Shown here one piece after another: positions 10,043-18,515 of a stretch of 55,778 bases of DNA. This stretch comes from Jaenimonas drosophilae. Lineage: Eukaryota > Euglenozoa > Kinetoplastea > Trypanosomatida > Trypanosomatidae. The stretch covers positions 1 through 55,778 of the forward strand of contig JASAON010001557.1 of the NCBI GenBank assembly GCA_030849065.1. The letters run 5' to 3'. The translations under genes and the position numbers were made by a program. Under the pieces are notes generated by a model that saw nothing but the letters and a program-made list of their open reading frames with translations, did no database searches and was not told where the DNA came from. Position 1 is the first letter of the stretch, and every line of letters starts with the position of its first letter.

Positions 10043-10168
10043 TGTTCAGCAACACTCTAAATGGAGCGGATAGCGCTGCTACTAACACAACAACAACAAC
10101 AACAAGTGTGTGTGTGCGTCTACCTTCAAAGCGAAACGTGTTTGTGTGTATGTGTGCTGTGTTGTAGT

Positions 10169-10203
10169 GCTCTTCTTCACCTTTCTTGGTTGTTTTTTTG
10201 CAG
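10169..10203 (+). promoter_or_regulatory. Polypyrimidine tract and splice acceptor
   Basis: A C/T-rich tract with a run of seven T ends in GCAG (AG 10202-10203), about 128 nt upstream of the ATG at 10332. Confidence 0.6.
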
Positions 10204-10331
10204 ATTTAGTTACCAACACGTTAAGCTCTCTCGGCACCCCATCTTCATCTACGTACAAAGCACGCTAGACGTGTGGAGCTCGAGCTGGTACACGTACACA
10301 TCATCTCACATCTAACGTTGATTCTCGAGAC

Positions 10332-11420
10332 ATGGCCAAGAAGGCTCTCCCTCCGCCGCGTGAGCCCGGCACACACACCAACTTGGAGGTGAAGGAGGCC
10401 CTCCACGCACGTGCGATGCGCCGCTCCATCCTCATCACCGCCGTTGTTTTTTTGCTCCTCGCCAGCCTCGCCGTTGTATCGAGCATCGCGCAGGAGTACG
10501 AGGGCGAGGACGACGCCAACTACCGCCCACGGATGATTGTTGTGGTTGCGCCAAAACTTTCGCCCATCTCCGTTCAGCGTGCGATGAGCGGCAGCAAGGC
10601 GCCATTCATGCGCCTCATCAGCTCAGCCGGTGGCGCCTACGCCACACTCACTGCCAATGCACAGAGCACACCCAACGCGAAAATCATCTCCATCCTCACC
10701 GGTGATGCATCATCGTCATCATCATCGGCCAATATGTTGCAGGGCAAGACATCATTCTTGCGTGCGTTGAAGGAGGCAGGCTACAACCCCGTTGTGGCGG
10801 CAGGACGTGCGTTGTGGTCCGGCGCAGAGGAGAACATCATCAGCGGCCAGTGCAACGTTGTTGGTTTGCTGGATAGTGAGTGTTCTGGCACATCATGCCC
10901 GGCAGAAGATGCACCGGCCTACTGCAATGCCTACCGTAAGTACGTGCTGAGCAACAACCCGCAATATTACGGCGAGGAGGTTGTGGATGCCTTCACACGC
11001 ACTTTGGAGGTGGCTGGCGATGCTGTTTATGTGCAGCTTAACACCTTCGATGCAGTGGAAGACCCCACCAACCTGGAGCACCTGCTGCACATCCGCAGCA
11101 TCTCCAACTTGCTTGACAACGCCATCGGAACCGTGGCGCTCGCACTGGCGGAGCGCACCAAGACGTTGAAGGAAAATTGGCTGATGATGGTGGTGGGTGA
11201 TGGCGATGATGAGCACGCACACGCGCCATTCTTAATGGCGGCGTACTCCAACGGAGATCTCGTGCAGCTGCGCCCCATTGCGGATGCCACCTACAGCACC
11301 TCGAGTGTTTTTCACACCATCCTCCGGTGGTTTGATGTACGTGGAGCATCAGAATCTGAGGTACTGGGGCTGTGCTCCACTGGTATCAAGGTACGAAACT
11401 GCAAGAAGGAGGACGCGTGA
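10332..11420 (+). CDS. Type II membrane protein with degenerate alkaline-phosphatase-like fold
   Basis: A 362-residue protein with a short basic cytosolic N-terminus and one transmembrane helix (about residues 32-52: ILITAVVFLLLASLAVV), followed by a lumenal or extracellular domain. The domain starts with a strand MIVVVAP, then KAPFMRLISSAGGAYATL and an NAKIISILTG block. Further on comes WLMMVVGDGDDEHAHAPFLM. The order resembles the alkaline-phosphatase/phosphodiesterase superfamily: first metal strand, 'tpt..sllTG' nucleophile region, and the late DHG...H..P region. However, the Asp normally ending the first strand is replaced (VVVAPK), so catalysis is doubtful. Four cysteines in residues 176-196 could form disulfides. 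No GPI signal was seen. The family assignment is inference; the membrane topology is well supported. Confidence 0.8.
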   Translation: MAKKALPPPREPGTHTNLEVKEALHARAMRRSILITAVVFLLLASLAVVSSIAQEYEGEDDANYRPRMIVVVAPKLSPISVQRAMSGSKAPFMRLISSAGGAYATLTANAQSTPNAKIISILTGDASSSSSSANMLQGKTSFLRALKEAGYNPVVAAGRALWSGAEENIISGQCNVVGLLDSECSGTSCPAEDAPAYCNAYRKYVLSNNPQYYGEEVVDAFTRTLEVAGDAVYVQLNTFDAVEDPTNLEHLLHIRSISNLLDNAIGTVALALAERTKTLKENWLMMVVGDGDDEHAHAPFLMAAYSNGDLVQLRPIADATYSTSSVFHTILRWFDVRGASESEVLGLCSTGIKVRNCKKEDA

Positions 11421-12050
11421 GCTCCACATGCAGTAGCATCATGTTGTCGTTGTTGTTGGCGTCGCACCACAACCAACGTAACAGCCATCCATCAGTACAT
11501 CGTTGATAATTCATTGATGCACCCCTCTTCACGTTGCCACACGTTTGCGTTCTTTCTATGTTTTTTTTGGTGAGCTCTCCACATCATGTCGTAGGAGATA
11601 TTGATGCTCTTGAGGAAGGAAGAGCATCTCTTGCTGGGTGTGTGCATGTGTGGTGATGGGCCTCATCAACAGAAACGTTCGCCGATAGCCGTCTCGCCAT
11701 GCATCATGGTGATGAGTGCCGTCCTTCATCCACCACCGAAGTCGCTGTAGGGAACATCATCTCCATCATAAAAATACAACACACATTCGTGGTGTGTGCA
11801 ATCACACATCTCCGCAACTGACATGTCCATGTTTCACCAGCAACATTCACCTTCACTTCTTGTTTGATTTATTTGTGCGTAGAACGTGGCAGATCCACAA
11901 CATCATTTTGTGTTTGTTGTCAGAACAAGGAGCAGCTCCAACGCACCTGTGTGCAAGACCTTCATCACTACAGAAGAAACAGACCACACACACACACCAA
12001 TTAGATTGCATAGATACACAACAACAACAACAACAACAACAACTGAGAAG
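11421..12050. other. Intergenic region (0.6 kb)
   Basis: Holds the 3' UTR (GTT-rich) of the upstream gene and a CAA-rich 5' UTR that ends in a 27-nt ACA/CAA run just before the ATG at 12051. The frame of the downstream gene is open back to 11886, but only from a GTG codon and through the UTR repeat, so that part is not annotated as coding. Confidence 0.55.
11849..11882 (+). promoter_or_regulatory. Pyrimidine-rich tract and splice acceptor
   Basis: A T/C-rich tract ends in GTAG (AG 11881-11882). Using it gives a 5' UTR of about 168 nt and puts the first in-frame ATG at 12051, which supports that start over the longer open frame. Confidence 0.5.
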
Positions 12051-14513
12051 ATGTTGGGCCGTGTTGCCTTGTCGCAGACACCAACGCGGCACATTTCATT
12101 AGTTGTGGATGGCAGCTCGCCATCGACGGACGAGGCATCGCCCGCGCCACACTCCGACGCGGGCTCGATGAGCCTCACGCCAGCACCAACCGATGATGTT
12201 GCACGCAAGCTTCGTGCCGTCAGTATGGCACTACACACACATGCAGATGCTTCATCATCAACCGTTGCAGCAACACGTTCTGCTTCTGTTGCTGCTGCGT
12301 GGCTGCGTAGCCCACCGCTCCCTGCTGGTACGCCTCCGCTTGCTCGGCCATCGACGATGGAGCGCGTGGATCTCTATTCGCGCAGTCCAGATCCACGCCA
12401 ACCTGTGGTGGTGATGGAGATCAATGGTGATACAAGCAGTGATGATGATGATGATGATGATGATGTTGTTGTTCGACGACGCGCACGTAGTCCTTCACGT
12501 CCACGTTGCGATGCCGAGCCCACGCTACCTCCACGTGTTCCGCGCATGCGATACCGAGCCTCTTCACCATCACCCGATCGCAACAACATTAGCAACACAA
12601 CACACAATGTTGTGTTGGGCCGTGCATCATCCACGTCTGCGCGCGTGGAAGCAGATTCACCCGTCATGGCAGCATCTCTCTCTCCCTTTCAGCAGGTAGA
12701 ACGCACCCTCTCCTTCTCGATGCAACGCTGCGAACAGCGCGTTCATAACAACAACGATGATGATCATGATGATGGTGTTGTTGAGGTGGAGGGTGCATCA
12801 CGTGTTGGTACCTTGTTGTGGAGTACACCCAAGAAACAAACCAACAAGACGTTGGCGGAGATGCGCTCGCCCTACTCGTCCATGACGTTGAGCCCCTTCA
12901 GCGACAGCCCTTCACCACGTGAGCCACAATCTCCGCCCGTGGAGGTGAGGATGCCCTCAACACATGCGCGCGGGCGATCATCATCGACGCGATTATCCAC
13001 GATCAGCTCTACGACAGATGAGGAAGCTACAACATCTTTATTGGCTAAGCGATGGAGTAGTGTGCTACGACGCCAAAAGTTGGTGGAGATTGTTGTGGAT
13101 CCTTCGCGATCGATCCCACTTCTTCTTCACAGCGATGATGTTGCCGCGGATGTGGCGCACAGACTAGTGGAGGAGCACCACATTATTAACCACAACATGG
13201 CTGTGGCGATACAGCGCCAACTTCAGGATGAGATTGATGCTCTACGCGCGGATTCGCCATCTCCACGTGCACGTTCGAGCTCCAATCATGGTGATGGTGC
13301 TCCATCATCTCGCCAACATCATCAACACAAACAGCGTGTGTGGCGCTCTTCATCATCCAGCAGCAGTCCGGAACCACGTGCCATTTCATTGACCTCTGTT
13401 GCCTCCACGCGCACAACACACTTACGAGATGAAGCACGTCGTGAGCGCGAACGTTTGGCACGCGAGGCGGCACACGTTGATGTGCCCACCTACCAACCAA
13501 GGATTGATGCACGCAGCGCACGTCTTGTGCGTGGACGGTCTGGCGGAGATGAGTTCTTCGCACGTCTCTCCACACGCACGCACACGATGCAAGCAGAGGA
13601 GGTGATGCACACGCATCATCCAAAAACCAACCGGCGCGGTCGTCGAGGTTCGCTGCCCATCACACGCAAGGTGGAGGAGCTGCGCGAGGAAACACAAACA
13701 CGCGCCGCATCTGCCGACCGTGCCGCCGCCGTTGCACGTCAACGCGATGCATCGGCGCGACGTACTCGCTCTCATCAGCGCTCACCATCGCCATTGATGC
13801 CATCGTCTTCTGATGCTGTGCATTCACGTGCGGAAAGCACCGCATCTCCATCACCAACCGATTCATCCACCAACATCATTATCAGCCGGCCACCTCTTCT
13901 TAATCCTCCGCAACGGGCGATGCGGCATGTGGATGAACGTGCATCGGCGCGGCGAGCTCCATCGTCATCCACTGAAGAGATGGAGCTCCAACAACACTGC
14001 TCCTTTCATCCAAGCATCAACGCCGCCTCTCGTGCGTTGCTGGAGAAGTTTGGCGAACGTCTGCGTCGATCAAAATCTTCACCCTCGCCATCTCCACGAC
14101 TTGCTGATGATGATGTTGTTGGCGGTGTGGTTGAGGTTGCGGAGAGGCGTCATGTAGATGCATCCTTGTCGGCAGAGACACGATGTGCGCCAACATTATC
14201 CACGAATGCTTCGATGCTGGCAAATAGAACGTGGCCCTCATCATCATTGGTGGAACATGCTCCGATGCATCATGGACGCGCACTTGGCGATCTCCCCACG
14301 CATCAGCACACATCGGTTGTACCTCCTCCTCCGACGTGGATGAGTACATCATCTTCGCCATCCCTCCTTCACGCCGCTCCTCCGGCGGAGTGGCGCGAGG
14401 CCAATACCGCGATTACACGCGATGCGCGAAGACACGCCGCCGTCGCGTGCGACGATGTACGTGGAACTCCGCGAGGCAGCTCTACACCAAACAGATTGTT
14501 TCTTGGCCGTTAA
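12051..14513 (+). CDS. Serine/arginine-rich disordered protein with two aromatic-x-P-x-I motifs
   Basis: An 820-residue protein, mostly predicted disordered and rich in Ser, Arg, Pro, His and poly-Asp (GAT repeats near 12441-12464). SP/SPSP dipeptides are frequent, suggesting many phosphosites. Two motifs stand out: TYQPRIDARSARL (480-492) and SFHPSINAASRALL (651-664). Both read aromatic-x-P-x-I-(N/D)-x-x-S-(R/A), followed by a basic helix. Motifs of this 'F-x-P-x-I-N' kind occur in many kinetoplastid cytoskeletal or flagellar proteins, so I infer a structural or microtubule-associated role; this is weak. A charged helical segment (HLRDEARRERERLAREAAH) precedes the first motif. No catalytic domain, membrane helix or signal was seen. 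The start is set by the upstream splice acceptor. Confidence 0.78.
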   Translation: MLGRVALSQTPTRHISLVVDGSSPSTDEASPAPHSDAGSMSLTPAPTDDVARKLRAVSMALHTHADASSSTVAATRSASVAAAWLRSPPLPAGTPPLARPSTMERVDLYSRSPDPRQPVVVMEINGDTSSDDDDDDDDVVVRRRARSPSRPRCDAEPTLPPRVPRMRYRASSPSPDRNNISNTTHNVVLGRASSTSARVEADSPVMAASLSPFQQVERTLSFSMQRCEQRVHNNNDDDHDDGVVEVEGASRVGTLLWSTPKKQTNKTLAEMRSPYSSMTLSPFSDSPSPREPQSPPVEVRMPSTHARGRSSSTRLSTISSTTDEEATTSLLAKRWSSVLRRQKLVEIVVDPSRSIPLLLHSDDVAADVAHRLVEEHHIINHNMAVAIQRQLQDEIDALRADSPSPRARSSSNHGDGAPSSRQHHQHKQRVWRSSSSSSSPEPRAISLTSVASTRTTHLRDEARRERERLAREAAHVDVPTYQPRIDARSARLVRGRSGGDEFFARLSTRTHTMQAEEVMHTHHPKTNRRGRRGSLPITRKVEELREETQTRAASADRAAAVARQRDASARRTRSHQRSPSPLMPSSSDAVHSRAESTASPSPTDSSTNIIISRPPLLNPPQRAMRHVDERASARRAPSSSTEEMELQQHCSFHPSINAASRALLEKFGERLRRSKSSPSPSPRLADDDVVGGVVEVAERRHVDASLSAETRCAPTLSTNASMLANRTWPSSSLVEHAPMHHGRALGDLPTHQHTSVVPPPPTWMSTSSSPSLLHAAPPAEWREANTAITRDARRHAAVACDDVRGTPRGSSTPNRLFLGR
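12441..12464. repeat. (GAT)8 coding microsatellite
   Basis: An uninterrupted GAT trinucleotide run encodes poly-Asp inside the serine-rich protein. It is one of many GAT/CAT/CAA runs in both coding and non-coding parts of the window. Confidence 0.9.
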
Positions 14514-14916
14514 GGCGTACTTGCTGCCATTGTTGTCGTTGTGTTGTGTTGTGTTGTTGTGGTACCTAGTGTGCGCACGCATACACAACTACAGTGGCAC
14601 ATAGATTTATACCTCCCATCCAAACAGATTCATAGACGCAAACGTCGTGGAACTTTTTTGCTGTTGATGGTTCTCTTGGGCATCATCATCAGCATCCACG
14701 CACTAGAACAGCATTGACGTTCTTTTTGTTTTTTTCAAGTACAACATCATCAATGCCATGTATCTTCTTCTGCATACGCAGCGTCTTTGTTCTGCACACA
14801 TTCACGATCTCTTCCTCCGCCCATTCATCTTCACAAGGGAGTGTTTCTTTTTGTGTTGAGTTATTGATACATACACACACTCGCACACAACAAACAACAA
14901 CAACAACGTAGCAAGG
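14514..14916. other. Intergenic region (0.4 kb)
   Basis: A GTTG-rich 3' UTR is followed by a pyrimidine tract and a CAA-rich 5' UTR. I see no gene on either strand. Confidence 0.55.
14803..14837 (+). promoter_or_regulatory. Pyrimidine tract and splice acceptor for VPS22 gene
   Basis: A C/T-rich tract ends at AG 14836-14837, about 79 nt before the ATG at 14917. The leader contains a CAACAACAACAACAAC run. Confidence 0.5.
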
Positions 14917-15981
14917 ATGCGTCGTGGCATTGGTGTGGCACATGTGCAGCAGCAGCGCCAGACGCAGCAGCAAATGGCCGACCTCGGCGCACAAATCACT
15001 GCGGAACGCGTCAGCCACATTCATGATGAGCTCGAAACATTTGAGGCACAACTTCGCCAACTTGCCAAGAATCATCACGACGACATACGCACCGATCCCG
15101 TTGTGCGTGCACGCTTTCGTCAGCTGGCAGACTCACTTGGGCTCGACTTGATCTCATCCAAGAAGAACGTGTTCGCTGGTGTGTTGGGTCTCGGGGATTT
15201 TTATTATGCGCTGGCAGGAAAAGTTGTGGAGGCGTGTATGTTGGAGCGACGCTTTTGTGGCAGTTATGTACCTCTGCGACGTGTGGTGGAGAAGACGCAG
15301 ATCTCCGTCAATGCCACACTCACAACAACAACGAAACAACGCGGCAATGCAGTTGAAGATGTGGTACGCATCAGTGAAGAAGATGTTCTGACCGCCATCA
15401 AAAAGCTGAGTTGTTTGGGTGAAGGCTTCAATGTCGTGGAGCTCGGTGGCGTGAAGTACATCCAAACCACGCCAGATGGAAAACAAGGAACAGATACCAT
15501 CCAACTCATCAACTACGCGCTCACACAACAACGTGCCAAGTTGCTGAAGACGAAGAACAACAGTGTACGTGGTGCGTCGCCAGCCAAACCTGCTGCGGTT
15601 AAGGCACCACCAACAACATCGCCACCATCAACATCAGCTTTGGGTGCTGCCTACGTACTCGGTGCACATCCCATGTCAGCGGATGGTGATGTGATGGCCG
15701 CATCCTCGCTCACGGATCAATGCATCTCCCTCACGAAGCGTGAGATTATAGATGCACTCTCATGGCCAGAACACCGTGCCACGGCTGCGCTTCAGTACAT
15801 GATCCAAGCGGGATCGGTGTGGGTGGATTATCCGCACAAGGATGAGGTTGGTGCCAAGTTGGCAGCACCAACGTTGGTGGCGACGGAATCAAAGGAGGTG
15901 TGGCGTCGAGCAAAGAAGAGCACCACGGTTTTCGATGATGGCGCGGTGTACTGGTTTGTGGCACTCACCACCGCGGCATAG
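14917..15981 (+). CDS. VPS22: ESCRT-II subunit VPS22 / SNF8 (EAP30)
   Basis: Subunit of ESCRT-II, which acts on endosomes in sorting ubiquitinated membrane cargo and nucleating ESCRT-III. The N-terminus MRRGIGVAH is the family hallmark. A helical hairpin follows (about 30-70). Then come LGLGDFYYALAGKVVEACM (about 90-108) and AIKKLSCLGEGFNVVELGG (about 154-172), which correspond to the first winged-helix domain. The second winged helix is at the C-terminus (TKREIIDALSWPEHRATAAL and VYWFVAL). At 354 residues it is about 100 longer than typical members. The extra length is mainly a Pro/Ala/Ser/Thr-rich insert (about 205-265) between the winged helices. The start ATG is secure because the hallmark motif begins at residue 1. 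Confidence 0.93.
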   Translation: MRRGIGVAHVQQQRQTQQQMADLGAQITAERVSHIHDELETFEAQLRQLAKNHHDDIRTDPVVRARFRQLADSLGLDLISSKKNVFAGVLGLGDFYYALAGKVVEACMLERRFCGSYVPLRRVVEKTQISVNATLTTTTKQRGNAVEDVVRISEEDVLTAIKKLSCLGEGFNVVELGGVKYIQTTPDGKQGTDTIQLINYALTQQRAKLLKTKNNSVRGASPAKPAAVKAPPTTSPPSTSALGAAYVLGAHPMSADGDVMAASSLTDQCISLTKREIIDALSWPEHRATAALQYMIQAGSVWVDYPHKDEVGAKLAAPTLVATESKEVWRRAKKSTTVFDDGAVYWFVALTTAA

Positions 15982-16166
15982 TGCTGGCCATCATCATCAT
16001 CATCATCATGAGTACCTGTGCGTACAAGATTCGGCAACACGCGAGCTCTTTTGATATTCGCGACGGCTCACTGCTTTGTGTTTCAATCTCATACAATGAT
16101 GAAGATGGATGTACGTCTCTGCAGTGTGGTTTGTGTGCGTGTGCGTACCCCCACCAACACAGTGAT

Positions 16167-16217
16167 TTACATACCTTCACATTTCCTCTCTACTGTTTGT
16201 TGTAGTGATTTTTGTAG
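16167..16217 (+). promoter_or_regulatory. Pyrimidine tract and splice acceptor
   Basis: A C/T-rich tract is followed by AG at 16204-16205 and again at 16216-16217. The ATG at 16219 lies only 13 or 1 nt further on, so the 5' UTR of the next gene would be very short. Confidence 0.5.
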
Positions 16218-16218
16218 G

Positions 16219-18111
16219 ATGCGCAGCAACAGCTGTTGGAGGTCTGCCGCAAGTCGGCGGATGTCAGCCACTCTCTTGGCCACATTTCCGCGGTGTATTC
16301 TTGCATCATCGCGTCATTCAGATGACCGCATGATCCGGCATGCGATGCTGCCAAACACAACTCACAGAGGAGCTACATTGATGTGTACCAAGCGCTTTTC
16401 ATCATCATCATCTTCTTCTTCTGTGGCTCATCCTTCATCTTCACGTACCGCAGCTTCTGCCGTGGTGGAGGAGATCTACGCCACGCTGCACACCGTTGAT
16501 GATGCATTCGTGCATCTCTTGGATGACCGACGACGTACCTATCGAGATGATGTACTCCTCGAGCATCTGCAACCACTTCGCACACAAATGGCGCACCAAC
16601 TTCGTCGATTGAGCGGTGATGAATCTCCGCACCTCCGCAATAAGCAACACGAAGGAGCTACCACACCAGAAGAGGTGGCCGTACTCCGTCGCGTGTGGCA
16701 ACGCGAGAGGCCCAACTCATCAGAAATGGATTTGTACGTGGCGTTGATGTCGAGCGCGCTCATCACGACGGAGGCTGACGTACGTTGGCTGATGATGGAG
16801 GTGGAGGAGCGTGGCGGGTCGGCGGCCATGTATGCCGCGGTGCTTCGATCACTTCCCTTCGTGTGCCTCACATCATCATCAACATCCTCAGAGAGCAGCA
16901 CAATGATGAAGTGTATGGATCGCACAATGCTGGGCAATCTCTCAGGCTTCTACTTTGGACGAGCCCTTGCTCGTCATGACGACGCCTCATCATCATACAA
17001 CGCACCTCTCGTGGATGCATCGGTGTGGCAGGCCTTCTTCACTCTGTGTGCGATTGCACAAACAACACCAAAACTGATGGATCAGTGGTGGTCGCGGTAC
17101 ACGGACTTCTACACCACACATGCAGCACACGCATCAACCTCGGAAGCCCAACCATTGCCACTTCATGCCACACACAGCATCCTCTCATGGGCTGCGAAAC
17201 AGCGCGATGTGGAGCGTGCGCTGACCTACTTTCGTACCGCCAACGAACGCGGTCTCATAGCCACGGCATCATCATCATCATCACGCGTGTACGCACCAGG
17301 TTTTCTGAGTTCCAAGCACAAGACGTTGGACGATCAGCAGGAGCAGCTGCGCTTCTTGGCGAAGCTCCTCTCAACAGGCAAGACGTTGCGCCTCGATGGA
17401 GGCTTGAAGGAGATGGTTCTGAAGGATTTACGACGGCTGACGGATGCACAAACACTCACGCGTGCTCCGTGGGGTGTCGTGAATGATGTCCTCAGCGGCT
17501 TGGATATGCAGAGTGCGATGCGGCTCTTGAAGATGTGTGGCGATGCACGTGGAGGTGATGGAGAGATCCCATTCATGTTGTGGGCTGCGTTGTTGCGGCG
17601 GTGTTGCCAGGATCATCACGTGGAGGAGGCGGAGTCGCTCTTCACCTTCATTCGTCAACGTTTTTCACTCACGGTGATGCACAAGCGTCAGTTGGTGGAG
17701 ATCATGTTGCGCATGTACGCCACTCTGAGCCCAAGCGATTTTCCATCCGCTCTCGCACTCTTCCATGATCACGTTCACCAGCATCCTCCGACAGAACCGG
17801 TGGTGGTGGCCGATGTGGAGCTCTACACTCTCCTCGCACGTGCGGCAGATTCACGCAATGCTGCCATGATGATCTTTTTGGAGGCATGTGCAGAAGGTGT
17901 TGGCATGTCAGCCGACATGTTTGAAGCTCTTCTTGCTGCACACCCACATGCTGCGATGAGCTCCTTGAGCCGCAAACTCCCCCACGACTACACAAGCTCC
18001 TCACTTGATGCGCAACTCCGCATTCCCGCCAACGTGGATGCGCACCTCCGCCGTGAAGAGGCTCAGCGACTTCGTGGGAAAGAGGTGCTTGACTCTACAG
18101 GAGGCACGTAG
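16219..18111 (+). CDS. Probable mitochondrial helical-repeat (PPR-like) protein
   Basis: A 630-residue protein. The first 75 or so residues are rich in Arg, Ser, Ala and Thr and nearly free of acidic residues (MRSNSCWRSAASRRMSATLL), as in a mitochondrial import signal. The remainder is predicted all-helical with roughly 35-residue spacing of helix pairs. Best examples are FMLWAALLRRCCQDHHVEEA followed by ESLFTFIRQRF, then LVEIMLRMYATLSPSDFPSA with LALFHDHV, and VELYTLLARAADSRNAAM. This resembles pentatricopeptide repeats, a very large family in kinetoplastids acting in mitochondrial RNA processing and mitoribosome assembly. The repeat assignment is inference. The frame is open upstream to 16018, but only from GTG and across the pyrimidine tract, so the ATG after the acceptor was chosen. 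Confidence 0.75.
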   Translation: MRSNSCWRSAASRRMSATLLATFPRCILASSRHSDDRMIRHAMLPNTTHRGATLMCTKRFSSSSSSSSVAHPSSSRTAASAVVEEIYATLHTVDDAFVHLLDDRRRTYRDDVLLEHLQPLRTQMAHQLRRLSGDESPHLRNKQHEGATTPEEVAVLRRVWQRERPNSSEMDLYVALMSSALITTEADVRWLMMEVEERGGSAAMYAAVLRSLPFVCLTSSSTSSESSTMMKCMDRTMLGNLSGFYFGRALARHDDASSSYNAPLVDASVWQAFFTLCAIAQTTPKLMDQWWSRYTDFYTTHAAHASTSEAQPLPLHATHSILSWAAKQRDVERALTYFRTANERGLIATASSSSSRVYAPGFLSSKHKTLDDQQEQLRFLAKLLSTGKTLRLDGGLKEMVLKDLRRLTDAQTLTRAPWGVVNDVLSGLDMQSAMRLLKMCGDARGGDGEIPFMLWAALLRRCCQDHHVEEAESLFTFIRQRFSLTVMHKRQLVEIMLRMYATLSPSDFPSALALFHDHVHQHPPTEPVVVADVELYTLLARAADSRNAAMMIFLEACAEGVGMSADMFEALLAAHPHAAMSSLSRKLPHDYTSSSLDAQLRIPANVDAHLRREEAQRLRGKEVLDSTGGT

Positions 18112-18166
18112 AAAGCAACAACAACCAACATGAATGTGGTGCGTGTTGCACTCATCTATCCTAATG

Positions 18167-18184
18167 GTACCATGAAGATGGTAC
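18167..18184 (+). other. Small hairpin in 3' UTR
   Basis: GTACCAT and ATGGTAC form a perfect 7-bp stem around a GAAG tetraloop. It lies about 55 nt downstream of the PPR-like gene's stop. GAAG fits the GNRA-like tetraloop pattern only loosely; function unknown. Confidence 0.35.
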
Positions 18185-18362
18185 TGGCCCGCTAATACAC
18201 ATGCATTTAATCTGGCTTCTATAAGAGAGCATGACGATGATGCATCAATGGCCTCATGATCATCTTGCACTTCCATCATCTTTTACGCTTGTTTTCGTTG
18301 TTGTTGTTTTCGTTTGCGTGTAAAGGCGCGTACGTCCATTCTCTTCAGGGACGTTCTGGCCA

Positions 18363-18422
18363 TCATCTTCCTCCCCTCTCCACACGTACATACACACATT
18401 AGGAATATTTGTTTTCGTTCAG
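18363..18422 (+). promoter_or_regulatory. Pyrimidine tract and splice acceptor
   Basis: A C/T-rich stretch (18364-18381), then TTTGTTTTCGTTC ending at AG 18421-18422, about 93 nt before the ATG at 18516. Confidence 0.5.
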
Positions 18423-18515
18423 GCTTACACCACTGAATACACGCACACGTACACACACTTTTATACGACTCACGTGTACGCCCACACACGTTCATTGCAA
18501 CACTTCATCCAACAC

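Larger units (their letters stand above)
18112..18515. other. Intergenic region (0.4 kb)
   Basis: Contains a small perfect inverted repeat at 18167-18184, a pyrimidine tract near 18363-18422 and a CA-rich leader. No gene is supported. Confidence 0.55.

Noticed and set aside
10262..10312. Palindrome AGCTCGAGCT flanked by ACGTGT/ACACGT near the start of the membrane protein gene
   Set aside because: Short, with mismatched spacing between the arms; could arise by chance and no family of sites was seen elsewhere in the window.
11886..12050. In-frame N-terminal extension of the serine-rich protein
   Set aside because: Starts at GTG and includes a translated (ACA)n UTR repeat.
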